From positions 2,418,001-2,482,000 of the forward strand of contig CM082591.2 in the NCBI GenBank assembly GCA_040954595.2: DNA of 64,000 bases, given 5' to 3'. Positions within the stretch are counted from its first letter, which is position 1; each line of letters starts with the position of its first letter. A program made the translations under genes and the position numbers. The notes below the pieces were generated by a model. The model was not told the origin of the DNA. It ran no database searches and saw only the letters and a program-made list of their open reading frames with translations. Below, in pieces: positions 12,261 through 26,200 of this stretch. This stretch comes from Balanoglossus misakiensis. Its lineage: Eukaryota; Hemichordata.

Positions 12261-15200
12261 ATGAGAATTTTTCGACTTTGCGGAATTTCAAAAGTTGGCC
12301 GATTTTTGAAAAAATCATGGGTTATAGCTCATGAAAATCATCCAAATATGAGAATTTTTCGACTTTGCGGAATTTCAAAATTTGGCCGATTTTTGGAAAA
12401 ATCATGGGTTATAGCTCATGAAAATCATCCAAAAATGAGAATTTTTCGACTTTGCGGAATTTCAAAATTTGGCCGATTTTTGAAAAAATCATGGGTTATA
12501 GCTCATGAAAATCATCCAAAAATGAGAATTTTTCGACTTTGCGGAATTTCAAAATTTGGCCGATTTTTGAAAAAATCATGGGTTATAGCTCATGAAAATC
12601 ATCCAAAAATGAGAATTTTTCGACTTTGCGGAATTTCAAAATTTGGCCGATTTTTGAAAAAATCATGGGTTATAGCTCATGAAAATCATCCAAAAATGAG
12701 AATTTTTCGACTTTGCGGAATTTCAAAATTTGGCCGATTTTTGAAAAAATCATGGGTTATAGCTCATGAAAATCATCCAAAAATGAGAATTTTTCGACTT
12801 TGCGGAATTTCAAAATTTGGCCGATTTTTGAAAAAATCATGGGTTATAGCTCATGAAAATCATCCAAAAATGAGAATTTTTCGACTTTGCGGAATTTCAA
12901 AATTTGGCCGATTTTTGAAAAAAATCATGGGTTATAGCTCATGAAAATCATCCAAAAATGAGAATTTTTCGACTTTGCGGAATTTCAAAAGTTGGCCGAT
13001 TTTTGAAAAAATCATGGGTTATAGCTCATGAAAATCATCCAAATATGAGAATTTTTCGACTTTGCGGAATTTCAAAATTTGGCCGATTTTTGGAAAAATC
13101 ATGGGTTATAGCTCATGAAAATCATCCAAAAATGAGAATTTTTCGACTTTGCGGAATTTCAAAATTTGGCCGATTTTTGAAAAAATCATGGGTTATAGCT
13201 CATGAAAATCATCCAAAAATGAGAATTTTTCGACTTTGCGGAATTTCAAAATTTGGCCGATTTTTGAAAAAATCATGGGTTATAGCTCATGAAAATCATC
13301 CAAAAATGAGAATTTTTCGACTTTGCGGAATTTCAAAATTTGGCCGATTTTTGAAAAAATCATGGGTTATAGCTCATGAAAATCATCCAAAAATGAGAAT
13401 TTTTCGACTTTGCGGAATTTCAAAATTTGGCCGATTTTTGAAAAAATCATGGGTTATAGCTCATGAAAATCATCCAAAAATGAGAATTTTTCGACTTTGC
13501 GGAATTTCAAAATTTGGCCGATTTTTGAAAAAATCATGGGTTATAGCTCATGAAAATCATCCAAAAATGAGAATTTTTCGACTTTGCGGAATTTCAAAAT
13601 TTGGCCGATTTTTGAAAAAATCATGGGTTATAGCTCACGAAAATCGTCCAAAAATGAGAATTTTTCGACTTTGCGGAATTTCAAAATTTGGCAGATTTTT
13701 GAAAAAATCATGGGTTATAGCTCACGAAAATCGTCCAAAAATGAGAATTTTTCGACTTTGCGGTATTTCAAAATTTGGCCGATTTTCGAAAAAATCATGG
13801 GTTATAGCTCATGAAAATCATCCAAAAATGAGAATTTTTCGACTTTGCGGAATTTGAAAATTTGGCCGATTTTTGAAAAAATCATGGGTTATAGCTCATG
13901 AAAATCATCCAAAAATGAGAATTTTTCGACTTTGCGGAATTTGAAAATTTGGCCGATTTTTGAAAAAATCATGGGTTATAGCTCATGAAAATCATCCAAA
14001 AATGAGAATTTTTCGACTTTGCGGAATTTGAAAATTTGGCCGATTTTTGAAAATATCATGGGTTATAGCTCATGAAAATCATCCAAAAATGAAAAATGTT
14101 CGACTTTGCGGAATTTGAAAATTTGGCCGATTTTTGAAAAAATCATGGGTTATAGCTCATGAAAATCATCCAAAAATGAGAATTTTTCGACTTTGCGGAA
14201 TTTCAAAATTTGGCCGATTTTTGAAAATATCATGGGTTATAGCTCATGAAAATCATCCAAAAATGAGAATTTTTCGACTTTGCGGAATTTCAAAATTTGG
14301 CCGATTTTTGAAAAAATCATGGGTTATAGCTCATGAAAATCATCCAAAAATGAGAATTTTTCGACTTTGCGGAATTTCAAAATTTGGCCGATTTTTGAAA
14401 AAATCATGGGTTATAGCTCATGAAAATCATCCAAAAATGAGAATTTTTCGACTTTGCGGAATTTCAAAATTTGGCCGATTTTTGAAAAAATCATGGGTTA
14501 TAGCTCATGAAAATCATCCAAAAATGAGAATTTTTCGACTTTGCGGAATTTCAAAATTTGGCCGATTTTTGAAAAAATCATGGGTTATAGCTCATGAAAA
14601 TCATCCAAAAATGAGAATTTTTCGACTTTGCGGAATTTCAAAATTTGGCCGATTTTTGAAAAAATCATGGGTTATAGCTCATGAAAATCATCCAAAAATG
14701 AGAATTTTTCGACTTTGCGGAATTTCAAAATTTGGCCGATTTTTGAAAAAAATCATGGGTTATAGCTCATGAAAATCATCCAAAAATGAGAATTTTTCGA
14801 CTTTGCGGAATTTCAAAAGTTGGCCGATTTTTGAAAAAATCATGGGTTATAGCTCATGAAAATCATCCAAATATGAGAATTTTTCGACTTTGCGGAATTT
14901 CAAAATTTGGCCGATTTTTGGAAAAATCATGGGTTATAGCTCATGAAAATCATCCAAAAATGAGAATTTTTCGACTTTGCGGAATTTCAAAATTTGGCCG
15001 ATTTTTGAAAAAATCATGGGTTATAGCTCATGAAAATCATCCAAAAATGAGAATTTTTCGACTTTGCGGAATTTCAAAATTTGGCCGATTTTTGAAAAAA
15101 TCATGGGTTATAGCTCATGAAAATCATCCAAAAATGAGAATTTTTCGACTTTGCGGAATTTCAAAATTTGGCCGATTTTTGAAAAAATCATGGGTTATAG

Positions 15201-15685
15201 CTCATGAAAATCATCCAAAAATGAGAATTTTTCGACTTTGCGGAATTTCAAAATTTGGCCGATTTTTGAAAAAATCATGGGTTATAGCTCATGAAAATCA
15301 TCCAAAAATGAGAATTTTTCGACTTTGCGGAATTTCAAAATTTGGCCGATTTTTGAAAAAATCATGGGTTATAGCTCATGAAAATCATCCAAAAATGAGA
15401 ATTTTTCGACTTTGCGGAATTTCAAAATTTGGCCGATTTTTGAAAAAATCATGGGTTATAGCTCATGAAAATCATCCAAAAATGAGAATTTTTCGACTTT
15501 GCGGAATTTCAAAATTTGGCCGATTTTTTAAAAAATCATGGGTTATAGCTCACGAAAATCGTCCAAAAATGAGAATTTTTCGACTTTGCGGTATTTCAAA
15601 ATTTGGCCGATTTTCGAAAAAATCATGGGTTATAGCTCATGAAAATCATCCAAAAATGAGAATTTTTCGACTTTGCGGAATTTGA
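12261..15685. repeat. Higher-order duplications inside the satellite (697 and 1828 bp)
   Basis: A three-unit marker run recurs at 12261, 12958 and 14786: AAAAGTTGG in the first unit, CCAAATATGAG in the next, then TTTTGGAAAAATC. Spacings are 697 bp (8 units plus one A) and 1828 bp (21 units plus one A). A second marker, GAAAAATGTTCG at 11566 and 14091, is 2525 bp apart, exactly 697+1828. CACGAAAATCGTCC units at about 13722 and 15550 are also 1828 bp apart. Segments of about 1.8-2.5 kb were therefore duplicated whole. Confidence 0.85.
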
Positions 15686-16492
15686 AAATTTGGCCGATTT
15701 TTGAAAAAATCATGGGTTATAGCTCATGAAAATCATCCAAAAATGAGAATTTTTCGACTTTGCGGAATTTGAAAATTTGGCCGATTTTTGAAAAAATCAT
15801 GGGTTATAGCTCATGAAAATCATCCAAAAATGAGAATTTTTCGACTTTGCGGAATTTGAAAATTTGGCCGATTTTTGAAAAAATCATGGGTTATAGCTCA
15901 TGAAAATCATCCAAAAATGAGAATTTTTCGACTTTGCGGAATTTGAAAATTTGGCCGATTTTTGAAAAAATCATGGGTTATAGCTCATGAAAATCATCCA
16001 AAAATGAGAATTTTTCGACTTTGCGGAATTTCAAAATTTGGCCGATTTTTGAAAAAATCATGGGTTATAGCTCATGAAAATCATCCAAAAATGAGAATTT
16101 TTCGACTTTGCGGAATTTCAAAATTTGGCCGATTTTTGAAAAAATCATGGGTTATAGCTCATGAAAATCATCCAAAAATGAGAATTTTTCGACTTTGCGG
16201 AATTTCAAAATTTGGCCGATTTTTGAAAAAATCATGGGTTATAGCTCATGAAAATCATCCAAAAATGAGAATTTTTCGACTTTGCGGAATTTCAAAATTT
16301 GGCCGATTTTTGAAAAAATCATGGGTTATAGCTCATGAAAATCATCCAAAAATGAGAATTTTTCGACTTTGCGGAATTTCAAAATTTGGCCGATTTTTGA
16401 AAAAATCATGGGTTATAGCTCATGAAAATCATCCAAAAATGAGAATTTTTCGACTTTGCGGAATTTGAAAATTTGGCCGATTTTTGAAAAAA

Positions 16493-17698
16493 TCATGGGT
16501 TATAGCTCATGAAAATCATCCAAAAATGAGAATTTTTCGACTTTGCGGAATTTGAAAATTTGGCCGATTTTTGAAAAAATCTATAGCTCATGAAAATCAT
16601 CCAAAAATGAGAATTTTTCGACTTTGCGGAATTTGAAAATTTGGCCGATTTTTGAAAAAATTCAGGGTTATAGCTCATGAAAATCATCCAAAAATGAGAA
16701 TTTTTCGACTTTGCGGAATTTGAAAATTTGGCCGATTTTTGAAAAAATCATGGGTTATAGCTCATGAAAATCATCCAAAAATGAGAATTTTTCGACTTTG
16801 CGGAATTTGAAAATTTGGCCGATTTTTGAAAAAATCATGGGTTATAGCTCATGAAAATCATCCAAAAATGAGAATTTTTCGACTTTGCGGAATTTCAAAA
16901 TTTGGCCGATTTTTGAAAAAATCATGGGTTATAGCTCATGAAAATCATCCAAAAATGAGAATTTTTCGACTTTGCGGAATTTCAAAATTTGGCCGATTTT
17001 TGAAAAAATCATGGGTTATAGCTCATGAAAATCATCCAAAAATGAGAATTTTTCGACTTTGCGGAATTTGAAAATTTGGCCGATTTTTGAAAAAATCATG
17101 GGTTATAGCTCATGAAAATCATCCAAAAATGAGAATTTTTCGACTTTGCGGAATTTGAAAATTTGGCCGATTTTTGAAAAAATCTATAGCTCATGAAAAT
17201 CATCCAAAAATGAGAATTTTTCGACTTTGCGGAATTTGAAAATTTGGCCGATTTTTGAAAAAATTCAGGGTTATAGCTCATGAAAATCATCCAAAAATGA
17301 GAATTTTTCGACTTTGCGGAATTTGAAAATTTGGCCGATTTTTGAAAAAATCATGGGTTATAGCTCATGAAAATCATCCAAAAATGAGAATTTTTCGACT
17401 TTGCGGAATTTGAAAATTTGGCCGATTTTTGAAAAAATCATGGGTTATAGCTCATGAAAATCATCCAAAAATGAGAATTTTTCGACTTTGCGGAATTTCA
17501 AAATTTGGCCGATTTTTGAAAAAATCATGGGTTATAGCTCATGAAAATCATCCAAAAATGAGAATTTTTCGACTTTGCGGAATTTCAAAATTTGGCCGAT
17601 TTTTGAAAAAATCATGGGTTATAGCTCATGAAAATCATCCAAAAATGAGAATTTTTCGACTTTGCGGAATTTCAAAATTTGGCCGATTTTTGAAAAAA
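16493..17698. repeat. 603-bp tandem duplication inside the satellite
   Basis: Two rare changes, a 6-bp loss giving AAAAAATCTATAGCTC and a shuffled AAAAAATTCAGGGTT, sit one unit apart near 16580/16660. They recur with the same context near 17183/17263, exactly 603 bp later (7 units minus 6 bp). Confidence 0.8.
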
Positions 17699-20600
17699 TC
17701 ATGGGTTATAGCTCATGAAAATCATCCAAAAATGAGAATTTTTCGACTTTGCGGAATTTCAAAATTTGGCCGATTTTTGAAAAAATCATGGGTTATAGCT
17801 CATGAAAATCATCCAAAAATGAGAATTTTTCGACTTTGCGGAATTTCAAAATTTGGCCGATTTTTGAAAAAATCATGGGTTATAGCTCATGAAAATCATC
17901 CAAAAATGAGAATTTTTCGACTTTGCGGAATTTCAAAATTTGGCCGATTTTTGAAAAAATCATGGGTTATAGCTCATGAAAATCATCCAAAAATGAGAAT
18001 TTTTCGACTTTGCGGAATTTCAAAATTTGGCCGATTTTTGAAAAAATCATGGGTTATAGCTCATGAAAATCATCCAAAAATGAGAATTTTTCGACTTTGC
18101 GGAATTTCAAAATTTGGCCGATTTTTGAAAAAATCATGGGTTATAGCTCATGAAAATCATCCAAAAATGAGAATTTTTCGACTTTGCGGAATTTCAAAAT
18201 TTGGCCGATTTTTGAAAAAAATCATGGGTTATAGCTCATGAAAATCATCCAAAAATGAGAATTTTTCGACTTTGCGGAATTTCAAAATTTGGCCGATTTT
18301 TGAAAAAAATCATGGGTTATAGCTCATGAAAATCATCCAAAAATGAGAATTTTTCGACTTTGCGGAATTTCAAAATTTGGCCGATTTTTGAAAAAATCAT
18401 GGGTTATAGCTCATGAAAATCATCCAAAAATGAGAATTTTTCGACTTTGCGGAATTTCAAAATTTGGCCGATTTTTGAAAAAATCATGGGTTATAGCTCA
18501 TGAAAATCATCCAAAAATGAGAATTTTTCGACTTTGCGGAATTTCAAAATTTGGCCGATTTTTGAAAAAATCATGGGTTATAGCTCATGAAAATCATCCA
18601 AAAATGAGAATTTTTCGACTTTGCGGAATTTCAAAATTTGGCCGATTTTTGAAAAAATCATGGGTTATAGCTCATGAAAATCATCCAAAAATGAGAATTT
18701 TTCGACTTTGCGGAATTTCAAAATTTGGCCGATTTTTGAAAAAATCATGGGTTATAGCTCATGAAAATCATCCAAAAATGAGAATTTTTCGACTTTGCGG
18801 AATTTCAAAATTTGGCCGATTTTTGAAAAAATCATGGGTTATAGCTCATGAAAATCATCCAAAAATGAGAATTTTTCGACTTTGCGGAATTTCAAAATTT
18901 GGCCGATTTTTGAAAAAATCATGGGTTATAGCTCATGAAAATCATCCAAAAATGAGAATTTTTCGACTTTGCGGAATTTCAAAATTTGGCCGATTTTTGA
19001 AAAAATCATGGGTTATAGCTCATGAAAATCATCCAAAAATGAGAATTTTTCGACTTTGCGGAATTTCAAAATTTGGCCGATTTTTGAAAAAATCATGGGT
19101 TATAGCTCATGAAAATCATCCAAAAATGAGAATTTTTCGACTTTGCGGAATTTCAAAATTTGGCCGATTTTTGAAAAAATCATGGGTTATAGCTCATGAA
19201 AATCATCCAAAAATGAGAATTTTTCGACTTTGCGGAATTTCAAAATTTGGCCGATTTTTGAAAAAATCATGGGTTATAGCTCATGAAAATCATCCAAAAA
19301 TGAGAATTTTTCGACTTTGCGGAATTTCAAAATTTGGCCGATTTTTGAAAAAATCATGGGTTATAGCTCATGAAAATCATCCAAAAATGAGAATTTTTCG
19401 ACTTTGCGGAATTTCAAAATTTGGCCGATTTTTGAAAAAATCATGGTTATAGCTCATGAAAATCATCCAAAAATGAGAATTTTTCGACTTTGCGGAATTT
19501 GAAAATTTGGCCGATTTTTGAAAAAATCATGGGTTATAGCTCATGAAAATCATCCAAAAATGAGAATTTTTCGACTTTGCGGAATTTGAAAATTTGGCCG
19601 ATTTTTGAAAAAATCATGGGTTATAGCTCATGAAAATCATCCAAAAATGAGAATTTTTCGACTTTGCGGAATTTCAAAATTTGGCCGATTTTTGAAAAAA
19701 TCATGGGTTATAGCTCATGAAAATCATCCAAAAATGAGAATTTTTCGACTTTGCGGAATTTCAAAATTTGGCCGATTTTTGAAAAAATCATGGGTTATAG
19801 CTCATGAAAATCATCCAAAAATGAGAATTTTTCGACTTTGCGGAATTTCAAAATTTGGCCGATTTTTGAAAAAATCATGGGTTATAGCTCATGAAAATCA
19901 TCCAAAAATGAGAATTTTTCGACTTTGCGGAATTTCAAAATTTGGCCGATTTTTGAAAAAATCATGGGTTATAGCTCATGAAAATCATCCAAAAATGAGA
20001 ATTTTTCGACTTTGCGGAATTTCAAAATTGGCCGATTTTTGAAAAAATCATGGGTTATAGCTCATGAAAATCATCCAAAAATGAGAATTTTTCGACTTTG
20101 CGGAATTTCAAAATTTGGCCGATTTTTGAAAAAATCATGGGTTATAGCTCATGAAAATCATCCAAAAATGAGAATTTTTCGACTTTGCGGAATTTCAAAA
20201 TTTGGCCGATTTTTGAAAAAATCATGGGTTATAGCTCATGAAAATCATCCAAAAATGAGAATTTTTCGACTTTGCGGAATTTCAAAATTTGGCCGATTTT
20301 TGAAAAAAATCATGGGTTATAGCTCATGAAAATCATCCAAAAATGAGAATTTTTCGACTTTGCGGAATTTCAAAATTTGGCCGATTTTTGAAAAAATCAT
20401 GGGTTATAGCTCATGAAAATCATCCAAAAATGAGAATTTTTCGACTTTGCGGAATTTGAAAATTTGGCCGATTTTTGAAAAAATCATGGGTTATAGCTCA
20501 TGAAAATCATCCAAAAATGAGAATTTTTCGACTTTGCGGAATTTGAAAATTTGGCCGATTTTTGAAAAAATCATGGGTTATAGCTCATGAAAATCATCCA

Positions 20601-23157
20601 AAAATGAGAATTTTTCGACTTTGCGGAATTTGAAAATTTGGCCGATTTTTGAAAAAATCATGGGTTATAGCTCATGAAAATCATCCAAAAATGAGAATTT
20701 TTCGACTTTGCGGAATTTCAAAATTTGGCCGATTTTTGAAAAAATCATGGGTTATAGCTCATGAAAATCATCCAAAATGAGAATTTTTCGACTTTGCGGA
20801 ATTTCAAAATTTTGGCCGATTTTTGAAAAAATCATGGGTTATAGCTCATGAAAATCATCCAAAAATGAGAATTTTTCGACTTTGCGGAATTTCAAAATTT
20901 GGCCGATTTTTGAAAAAATCATGGGTTATAGCTCATGAAAATCATCCAAAAATGAGAATTTTTCGACTTTGCGGAATTTCAAAATTTGGCCGATTTTTGA
21001 AAAAATCATGGGTTATAGCTCATGAAAATCATCCAAAAATGAGAATTTTTCGACTTTGCGGAATTTCAAAATTTGGCCGATTTTTGAAAAAATCATGGGT
21101 TATAGCTCATGAAAATCATCCAAAAATGAGAATTTTTCGACTTTGCGGAATTTCAAAATTTGGCCGATTTTTGAAAAAATCATGGGTTATAGCTCATGAA
21201 AATCATCCAAAAATGAGAATTTTTCGACTTTGCGGAATTTCAAAATTTGGCCGATTTTTGAAAAAAATCATGGGTTATAGCTCATGAAAATCATCCAAAA
21301 ATGAGAATTTTTCGACTTTGCGGAATTTCAAAATTTGGCCGATTTTTGAAAAAATCATGGGTTATAGCTCATGAAAATCATCCAAAAATGAGAATTTTTC
21401 GACTTTGCGGAATTTCAAATTTGGCCGATTTTTGAAAAAAATCATGGGTTATAGCTCATGAAAATCATCCAAAAATGAGAATTTTTCGACTTTGCGGAAT
21501 TTCAAAATTTGGCCGATTTTTGAAAAAATCATGGGTTATAGCTCATGAAAATCATCCAAAAATGAGAATTTTTCGACTTTGCGGAATTTCAAAATTTGGC
21601 CGATTTTTGAAAAAATCATGGGTTATAGCTCATGAAAATCATCCAAAAATGAGAATTTTTCGACTTGCGGAATTTCAAAATTTGGCCGATTTTTGAAAAA
21701 ATCATGGGTTATAGCTCATGAAAATCATCCAAAAATGAGAATTTTTCGACTTTGCGGAATTTCAAAATTTGGCCGATTTTTGAAAAAAATCATGGGTTAT
21801 AGCTCATGAAAATCATCCAAAAATGAGAATTTTTCGACTTTGCGGAATTTCAAAATTTGGCCGATTTTTGAAAAAATCATGGGTTATAGCTCATGAAAAT
21901 CATCCAAAATGAGAATTTTTCGACTTTGCGGAATTTCAAAATTTGGCCGATTTTTGAAAAAATCATGGGTTATAGCTCATGAAAATCATCCAAAAATGAG
22001 AATTTTTCGACTTTGCGGAATTTCAAAATTTGGCCGATTTTTGAAAAAATCATGGGTTATAGCTCATGAAAATCATCCAAAAATGAGAATTTTTCGACTT
22101 TGCGGAATTTCAAAATTTGGCCGATTTTTGAAAAATCATGGTTATAGCTCATGAAAATCATCCAAAAATGAGAATTTTTCGACTTTGCGGAATTTCAAAA
22201 TTTGGCCGATTTTTGAAAAAATCATGGGTTATAGCTCATGAAATCATCCAAAAATGAGAATTTTTCGACTTTGCGGAATTTCAAAATTTGGCCGATTTTT
22301 GAAAAAATCATGGGTTATAGCTCATGAAAATCATCCAAAAATGAGAATTTTTCGACTTTGCGGAATTTCAAAATTTGGCCGATTTTTGAAAAAATCATGG
22401 GTTATAGCTCATGAAAATCATCCAAAAATGAGAATTTTTCGACTTTGCGGAATTTCAAAATTTGGCCGATTTTTGAAAAAATCATGGGTTATAGCTCATG
22501 AAAATCATCCAAAAATGAGAATTTTTCGACTTTGCGGAATTTCAAAATTTGGCCGATTTTTGAAAAAATCATGGGTTATAGCTCATGAAAATCATCCAAA
22601 AATGAGAATTTTTCGACTTTGCGGAATTTCAAAATTTGGCCGATTTTTGAAAAAATCATGGGTTATAGCTCATGAAAATCATCCAAAAATGAGAATTTTT
22701 CGACTTTGCGGAATTTCAAAATTTGGCCGATTTTTGAAAAAATCATGGGTTATAGCTCATGAAAATCATCCAAAAATGAGAATTTTTCGACTTTGCGGAA
22801 TTTCAAAATTTGGCCGATTTTTGAAAAAATCATGGGTTATAGCTCATGAAAATCATCCAAAAATGAGAATTTTTCGACTTTGCGGAATTTCAAAATTTGG
22901 CCGATTTTTGAAAAAATCATGGGTTATAGCTCATGAAAATCATCCAAAATGAGAATTTTTCGACTTTGCGGAATTTGAAAATTTGGCCGATTTTTGAAAA
23001 AATCATGGGTTATAGCTCATGAAAATCATCCAAAAATGAGAATTTTTCGACTTTGCGGAATTTCAAAATTTGGCCGATTTTTGAAAAAATCATGGGTTAT
23101 AGCTCATGAAAATCATCCAAAAATGAGAATTTTTCGACTTTGCGGAATTTCAAAATT

Positions 23158-23257
23158 NNNNNNNNNNNNNNNNNNNNNNNNNNNNNNNNNNNNNNNNNNN
23201 NNNNNNNNNNNNNNNNNNNNNNNNNNNNNNNNNNNNNNNNNNNNNNNNNNNNNNNNN
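23158..23257. other. Assembly gap (100 N)
   Basis: Exactly 100 N, a conventional placeholder for a gap of unknown size. It lies inside the satellite array, so the true array length is unknown. Confidence 0.99.
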
Positions 23258-26200
23258 AATCATGGGTTATAGCTCATGAAAATCATCCAAAAATGAGAAT
23301 TTTTCGACTTTGCGGAAGTTCAAAATTTGGCCGATTTTTGAAAAAATCATGGGTTATAGCTCATGAAAATCATCCCAAAAATGAGAATTTTCGACTTTGC
23401 GGAATTTCAAAATTTGGCCGATTTTTGAAAAAATCATGGGTTATAGCTCATGAAAATCATCCAAAAATGAGAATTTTTCGACTTTGCGGAATTTCAAAAT
23501 TTGGCCGATTTTTGAAAAAATCATGGGTTATAGCTCATGAAAATCATCCAAAAATGAGAATTTTTCGACTTTGCGGAATTTCAAAATTTGGCCGATTTTT
23601 GAAAAAATCATGGGTTATAGCTCATGAAAATCATCCAAAAATGAGAATTTTTCGACTTTGCGGAATTTCAAAATTTGGCCGATTTTTGAAAAAATCATGG
23701 GTTATAGCTCATGAAAATCATCCAAAAATGAGAATTTTTCGACTTTGCGGAATTTCAAAATTTGGCCGATTTTTGAAAAAATCATGGGTTATAGCTCATG
23801 AAAATCATCCAAAAATGAGAATTTTTCGACTTTGCGGAATTTCAAAATTTGGCCGATTTTTGAAAAAATCATGGGTTATAGCTCATGAAAATCATCCAAA
23901 AATGAGAATTTTTCGACTTTGCGGAATTTCAAAATTTGGCCGATTTTTGAAAAAAATCATGGGTTATAGCTCATGAAAATCATCCAAAAATGAGAATTTT
24001 TCGACTTTGCGGAATTTCAAAATTTGGCCGATTTTTGAAAAAATCATGGGTTATAGCTCATGAAAATCATCCAAAAATGAGAATTTTTCGACTTTGCGGA
24101 ATTTCAAAATTTGGCCGATTTTTGAAAAAATCATGGGTTATAGCTCATGAAAATCATCCAAAAATGAGAATTTTTCGACTTTGCGGAATTTCAAAATTTG
24201 GCCGATTTTTGAAAAAATCATGGGTTATAGCTCATGAAAATCATCCAAAAATGAGAATTTTTCGACTTTGCGGAATTTCAAAATTTGGCCGATTTTTGAA
24301 AAAATCATGGGTTATAGCTCATGAAAATCATCCAAAAATGAGAATTTTTCGACTTTGCGGAATTTCAAAATTTGGCCGATTTTTGAAAAAATCATGGGTT
24401 ATAGCTCATGAAAATCATCCAAAAATGAGAATTTTTCGACTTTGCGGAATTTCAAAATTTGGCCGATTTTTGAAAAAATCATGGGTTATAGCTCATGAAA
24501 ATCATCCAAAAATGAGAATTTTTCGACTTTGCGGAATTTCAAAATTTGGCCGATTTTTGAAAAAATCATGGGTTATAGCTCATGAAAATCATCCAAAAAT
24601 GAGAATTTTTCGACTTTGCGGAATTTCAAAATTTGGCCGATTTTTGAAAAAATCATGGGTTATAGCTCATGAAAATCATCCAAAAATGAGAATTTTTCGA
24701 CTTTGCGGAATTTCAAAATTTGGCCGATTTTTGAAAAAATCATGGGTTATAGCTCATGAAAATCATCCAAAAATGAGAATTTTTCGACTTTGCGGAATTT
24801 CAAAATTTGGCCGATTTTTGAAAAAATCATGGGTTATAGCTCATGAAAATCATCCAAAAATGAGAATTTTTCGACTTTGCGGAATTTCAAAATTTGGCCG
24901 ATTTTTGAAAAAATCATGGGTTATAGCTCATGAAAATCATCCAAAAATGAGAATTTTTCGACTTTGCGGAATTTCAAAATTTGGCCGATTTTTGAAAAAA
25001 TCATGGGTTATAGCTCATGAAAATCATCCAAAAATGAGAATTTTTCGACTTTGCGGAATTTCAAAATTTGGCCGATTTTTGAAAAAATCATGGGTTATAG
25101 CTCATGAAAATCATCCAAAAATGAGAATTTTTCGACTTTGCGGAATTTCAAAATTTGGCCGATTTTTGAAAAAATCATGGGTTATAGCTCATGAAAATCA
25201 TCCAAAAATGAGAATTTTTCGACTTTGCGGAATTTCAAAATTTGGCCGATTTTTGAAAAAATCATGGGTTATAGCTCATGAAAATCATCCAAAAATGAGA
25301 ATTTTTCGACTTTGCGGAATTTCAAAATTTGGCCGATTTTTGAAAAAATCATGGGTTATAGCTCATGAAAATCATCCAAAAATGAGAATTTTTCGACTTT
25401 GCGGAATTTCAAAATTTGGCCGATTTTTGAAAAAATCATGGGTTATAGCTCATGAAAATCATCCAAAATGAGAATTTTTCGACTTTGCGGAATTTCAAAA
25501 TTTGGCCGATTTTTGAAAAAATCATGGGTTATAGCTCATGAAAATCATCCAAAAATGAGAATTTTTCGACTTTGCGGAATTTCAAAATTTGGCCGATTTT
25601 TGAAAAATCATGGGTTATAGCTCATGAAAATCATCCAAAAATGAGAATTTTTCGACTTTGCGGAATTTCAAAATTTGGCCGATTTTTGAAAAAATCATGG
25701 GTTATAGCTCATGAAAATCATCCAAAAATGAGAATTTTTCGACTTTGCGGAATTTCAAAATTTGGCCGATTTTTGAAAAAATCATGGGTTATAGCTCATG
25801 AAAATCATCCAAAAATGAGAATTTTTCGACTTTGCGGAATTTCAAAATTTGGCCGATTTTTGAAAAAATCATGGGTTATAGCTCATGAAAATCATCCAAA
25901 AATGAGAATTTTTCGACTTTGCGGAATTTCAAAATTTGGCCGATTTTTGAAAAAATCATGGGTTATAGCTCATGAAAATCATCCAAAAATGAGAATTTTT
26001 CGACTTTGCGGAATTTCAAAATTTGGCCGATTTTTGAAAAAATCATGGGTTATAGCTCATGAAAATCATCCAAAAATGAGAATTTTTCGACTTTGCGGAA
26101 TTTCAAAATTTGGCCGATTTTTGAAAAAATCATGGGTTATAGCTCATGAAAATCATCCAAAAATGAGAATTTTTCGACTTTGCGGAATTTCAAAATTTGG

